Below, in pieces: positions 7,582-9,348 of a stretch of 9,348 nt of DNA (its first letter is position 1; each line of letters begins with the position of its first letter). Source of the stretch: Candidatus Cloacimonadota bacterium (GTDB lineage: Bacteria > Cloacimonadota > Cloacimonadia > Cloacimonadales > TCS61). Below the pieces are notes generated by a model. That model searched no databases, was not told where the DNA came from, and saw nothing but the letters and a program-made list of their open reading frames with translations. Made by a program: the position numbers and the translations under genes. The stretch spans positions 1-9,348 of the forward strand of contig JAMOPB010000344.1 of the NCBI GenBank assembly GCA_027064945.1, in the 5' to 3' direction.

Positions 7582-7949
7582 TCTACTCCTCCCTTATAAA
7601 TTTCATTAATTATTTCTTTTACTTTGTTCAAACTTATTCCTAAATTTTTACCTTCTAACAATACTTTTTTCAAATCATGCTCTAAATATTTTTCTGTCTT
7701 CATTTCTAACAAAGATTCTCTCGCTCCGGATTTCACAAAAGTTCCAATTCCACGTTTTTTATAAAGAATATCATCATTTAATAATTCATTGTATGCGCTT
7801 GAGATTGTTTGAGGATTTACTTTATAAAATTTCGCTAATTCCCTTATTGAGTCTATCTTAGACTCTTCTGCTATATCCTGAGAAATTATTGCTTTTTCAA
7901 TTTCTGCTTTAATTTGCAAATATATTGGAATATTTTCATCAAACTTCAT
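7578..7949 (-). CDS. GntR-family transcriptional regulator, YtrA subfamily
   Basis: This is a 123-residue DNA-binding protein. The N-terminal winged helix-turn-helix opens with the usual IPIYLQI (7-13). SIRELAKFY (34-42) and the recognition-helix region NPQTISSAYNEL (45-56) follow, and the wing is KRGIGTFV (65-72). The canonical LPSxRELA is altered to KIDSIRELA. Only about 50 residues follow the wing, too few for the FadR, HutC or MocR effector domains, which places it in the short YtrA subfamily that generally represses its own operon with ABC transporter genes. The first in-frame ATG (7982) adds 11 residues but has no ribosome-binding site. The ATG at 7949 has GGAGG 4 nt upstream and begins at the conserved region, so I chose it. 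The TGA stop overlaps the ATPase start by 4 nt. The inducer is unknown. Confidence 0.9.
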   Translation of the reverse strand: MKFDENIPIYLQIKAEIEKAIISQDIAEESKIDSIRELAKFYKVNPQTISSAYNELLNDDILYKKRGIGTFVKSGARESLLEMKTEKYLEHDLKKVLLEGKNLGISLNKVKEIINEIYKGGVE

Positions 7950-7958
7950 AATTCCTCC
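7950..7958 (-). promoter_or_regulatory. Ribosome-binding site that sets the GntR start
   Basis: GGAGG at 7958-7954 (- strand) is followed by AATT and ATG at 7949. The upstream in-frame ATG at 7982 has no such site and would place extra, non-conserved residues before the family's IPIYLQI opening. Confidence 0.75.
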
Positions 7959-7989
7959 AGTTTTAGTGTATGGGTCAACCAACTCACCG

Positions 7990-8004
7990 TGACATCATCT
8001 GTCA
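7990..8004. promoter_or_regulatory. Palindrome upstream of the GntR gene, candidate autoregulatory operator
   Basis: TGACA (7990-7994) and TGTCA (8000-8004) form an inverted repeat around TCATC, 41-55 nt upstream of the regulator ATG. On the - strand the outer edge reads TTGACA. The motif GTCAAC occurs at 8001-8006 and again at 7974-7979, suggesting repeated half-sites. A weak promoter candidate on the - strand, TTGTTG (8053-8048) with TAAAAT (8030-8025) and a 17-nt spacer, would place the palindrome just downstream of the transcription start. The operator role is inferred from position. Confidence 0.4.
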
Positions 8005-8033
8005 ACTCTTTTCTTTTTTTTATTATTTTATCT

Positions 8034-8062
8034 TTGACATTTTATCACAACAAAGCAATTAT
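8034..8062 (+). promoter_or_regulatory. Possible promoter of the GGDEF gene
   Basis: A perfect TTGACA at 8034-8039 is followed, after 17 nt, by AATTAT at 8057-8062, which matches four of six -10 positions. It lies about 50-80 nt before the GGDEF start, which itself has an AAAGGA site 5 nt upstream of ATG. Confidence 0.4.
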
Positions 8063-8114
8063 TTGAATCGAAATTAATGAAAAGTTTCTATAAAAACATT
8101 AGGAAAGGATTATT

Positions 8115-8939
8115 ATGTTATTTTCTAAAAAACAGTTACAAGATATTGGCTTTTTTCTATTAGGAGTCATCGTATCAATTTCCCTTACTATTATCCGATA
8201 TAAAACAGGTCCGGAATTTGAAATTGCACAACTTTATTTATTCCCAATAGCAATGGTTGCTTGGTTTGTTGGGCGTGATGCAGCAACAGTTCTTGCAACC
8301 TTAAGTATGATTTTCTGGGTTGTTTTTGATATGTTTACATTGCAGACTCTTTCCGGTGGATTAGCTCCTGCCTTAAATGAAGTATTACGTCTTGTAACAT
8401 TTCTAATGGTGATATTGCTAATAGATAATTCCAAACATCAAATTGATAATCTAACTGAATTATCAACAGTTGATCCGCTTACCGGACTTTTTAATCGTAG
8501 AGCTTTTTTTAAAAGAATAAAATTAGAATTAGAAAGAGCGAAACGATATCATGAGCCAATCTCACTTATTTATATTGATTTAGATAACTTTAAAACAATA
8601 AATGATAAATTTGGACATCATACCGGTGATAGATTATTAAAAGAGATAAGCAGTTTAATGAAAATGAATACTCGCCAAAGTGATATTGTTAGCAGAATGG
8701 GTGGAGATGAATTTTGTATCTTATTGCCTGAAACTAATTTAGAATCTGCAAAATTAGTTTATGATAAATTAGATAAACATATTTCAAAGCTTATTAAAAC
8801 AAACAAATGGAACATTTCGTTCAGTGCCGGTTTATTAGATTTTACAGAAGATATGGATGCTGAATCTTTTGTAAACACAGCGGATGAATTAATGTATGCA
8901 GCCAAAAATAGCGGTAAAGACAAATTAGTTATCAGGTAA
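8115..8939 (+). CDS. Membrane-anchored diguanylate cyclase (GGDEF domain)
   Basis: This 274-residue protein has four hydrophobic segments in its first 105 residues (about 11-27, 38-53, 58-73 and 88-104). A short linker and a complete GGDEF domain (about 115-274) follow. Visible motifs are DPLTGLFNRR at 120-129, IDLDNFKTIND at 154-164 with the metal-binding D155, GHHTGD at 167-172, and MGGDEF at 195-200. RQSD at 187-190, in the correct place before GGDEF, is an intact RxxD product-inhibition site. It should therefore make cyclic di-GMP from two GTP and be subject to feedback inhibition. The N-terminus resembles the small membrane sensor regions common in front of GGDEF domains, but I recognise no named sensor; the signal is unknown. 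No EAL or HD-GYP domain is present. It is transcribed divergently from the GntR operon, with its own promoter-like sequence and terminator. Confidence 0.93.
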   Translation: MLFSKKQLQDIGFFLLGVIVSISLTIIRYKTGPEFEIAQLYLFPIAMVAWFVGRDAATVLATLSMIFWVVFDMFTLQTLSGGLAPALNEVLRLVTFLMVILLIDNSKHQIDNLTELSTVDPLTGLFNRRAFFKRIKLELERAKRYHEPISLIYIDLDNFKTINDKFGHHTGDRLLKEISSLMKMNTRQSDIVSRMGGDEFCILLPETNLESAKLVYDKLDKHISKLIKTNKWNISFSAGLLDFTEDMDAESFVNTADELMYAAKNSGKDKLVIR

Positions 8940-8956
8940 TAAAAATTTATATTTTT

Positions 8957-8986
8957 AAGACTCAATTTAATTGAGTCTTTTTTTTT
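8957..8986 (+). terminator. Intrinsic terminator of the GGDEF gene
   Basis: AAGACTCAAT (8957-8966) pairs perfectly with ATTGAGTCTT (8970-8979) around a 3-nt loop, and T continues unbroken from 8978 to 8986. It lies 17 nt after the stop codon and is a classical Rho-independent terminator. Confidence 0.92.
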
Positions 8987-9010
8987 ATCAAAATTCTCCG
9001 TGCCCACTAT

Positions 9011-9144
9011 AAAAAGTAAGAAGTGACAAGTTAGAAAGGATAAAGTAGAATGTAGAATGTATGAAGGGAAAAGTGATACGTAACGCGTAAAGCGTGAAGA
9101 GTGAAAGGTGAAAAGTGACGAGTGAGAAGTGAAATGTGAAGAGT
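9011..9144. repeat. Degenerate tandem heptamer array, about 19 units, consensus GAAAAGT
   Basis: Cut in sevens, the sequence gives 3 units (9011-9031), one extra T (9032), then 16 units in unbroken phase (9033-9144). Examples are GAAAAGT, GACGAGT, GAGAAGT, GAAATGT and GAAGAGT. Seventeen of the 19 units end in GT and the other two in GG; positions 3-5 vary most. The + strand is almost entirely purine apart from the T of each unit. The period of seven is not a multiple of three, and the - strand open frame across it is low in complexity, so it is not coding. Heptamer tandem repeats are known in intergenic DNA of other bacteria, for example the STRR sequences of cyanobacteria; the function is unknown. 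Confidence 0.8.
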
Positions 9145-9147
9145 TGT

Positions 9148-9182
9148 GAATTTTGGATTTTTAATTTTGAATTCTGAATTTG
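9148..9182. repeat. Second heptamer array, five units, consensus GAATTTT
   Basis: Five consecutive units GAATTTT, GGATTTT, TAATTTT, GAATTCT and GAATTTG occupy 9148-9182 in unbroken 7-nt phase. The array is separated by only TGT (9145-9147) from the GAAAAGT array. The period is the same but the core differs. Confidence 0.75.
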
Positions 9183-9348
9183 GAAACAAATAAACCACTA
9201 AGTAAGTTATACTACAATTGAAATATAGCATTATCAGCTTTTTTAACCAACTTCATGAAAACAGCGTTAAGAAATATCAAGCTTGAACGTTAAGAAATTT
9301 GATACTGTTTGAACGAAGTGAGTTTATTAAATTTTAGTGAAAGCGTAG
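9183..9348. repeat. Gene-free AT-rich tail with short direct repeats
   Basis: No open frame, RNA gene or promoter is evident here. CGTTAAGAAAT occurs at 9265-9275 and 9288-9298, and TTGAACG at 9283-9289 and 9309-9315, giving an interleaved duplicated unit of about 23-26 nt. A 10-bp palindrome, TCAAGCTTGA, lies at 9277-9286. The last bases, with GAACGAAGTGAG and GTGAAAGCGTAG, resemble the start of a longer repeat or a new element cut by the window edge. Confidence 0.45.

Noticed and set aside
7843..8005. TTGACA at 8005-8000 on the - strand as a -35 box for the GntR operon
   Set aside because: No -10-like hexamer lies 15-19 nt downstream; the sequence there is TTGGTTGACC-like. The hexamer is better explained as an arm of the palindrome.
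9011..9182. A CRISPR array
   Set aside because: The units are 7 nt and degenerate, with no spacers between repeats and no cas genes nearby.
9031..9231. A 66-codon open frame on the - strand
   Set aside because: It runs through the heptamer array and second array; the protein is a low-complexity product of the repeats, with no ribosome-binding site and no recognisable domain.

Overview
This is a low-GC bacterial window with two blocks of genes facing each other, plus a divergent gene at the right. Two proteins carry Sec-type signal peptides (one ending in a Bacteroidota-like FSQ), and one of these has a beta-strand-rich domain typical of the outer membrane. Strong GGAGG ribosome-binding sites precede most genes. 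Together these suggest a Gram-negative bacterium, perhaps of the Fibrobacteres-Chlorobi-Bacteroidota superphylum or Cloacimonadota. That placement is an impression from style, not a demonstrated assignment.

Left part (1-1885, + strand): the 3' end of a hemolysin III/PAQR-family membrane protein is cut by the window edge. It is followed by a complete cation:proton antiporter of the NHA (SLC9B-like) branch of CPA2. A hairpin with A/T tracts on both sides lies between the antiporter and the converging gene, and can serve as a terminator for both strands.

Centre (1924-7949, - strand, read right to left): five genes that look like one functional unit. They are a short YtrA-subfamily GntR regulator, an ABC ATPase (4-nt overlap), an ABC-2 permease (14-nt overlap), a secreted DUF4097-like beta-solenoid protein, and an SppA-type S49 peptidase. 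The peptidase start overlaps the solenoid stop by 1 nt. The first three genes and the last two form two tight pairs of linkage, separated by about 170 nt that hold a perfect 13-bp inverted repeat. A TGACA-N5-TGTCA palindrome upstream of the regulator is a candidate autoregulatory operator. My reading, an inference, is a ligand- or stress-responsive envelope module: regulator and exporter first, then two exported proteins that act at the cell surface or in the periplasm.

Right part (8034-9348, + strand): a membrane-anchored GGDEF diguanylate cyclase with intact active and inhibitory sites has its own promoter-like sequence and a strong terminator. After it come about 400 nt without a gene. They hold a degenerate 7-bp tandem array of about 19 GAAAAGT-like units, then five GAATTTT-like units in a second array, and then short direct repeats up to the window end.

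No RNA gene, CRISPR array, insertion sequence or integrase was seen. The most unusual items are the SppA with an added beta-rich domain coupled to a two-part solenoid protein, and the two-phase heptamer array.
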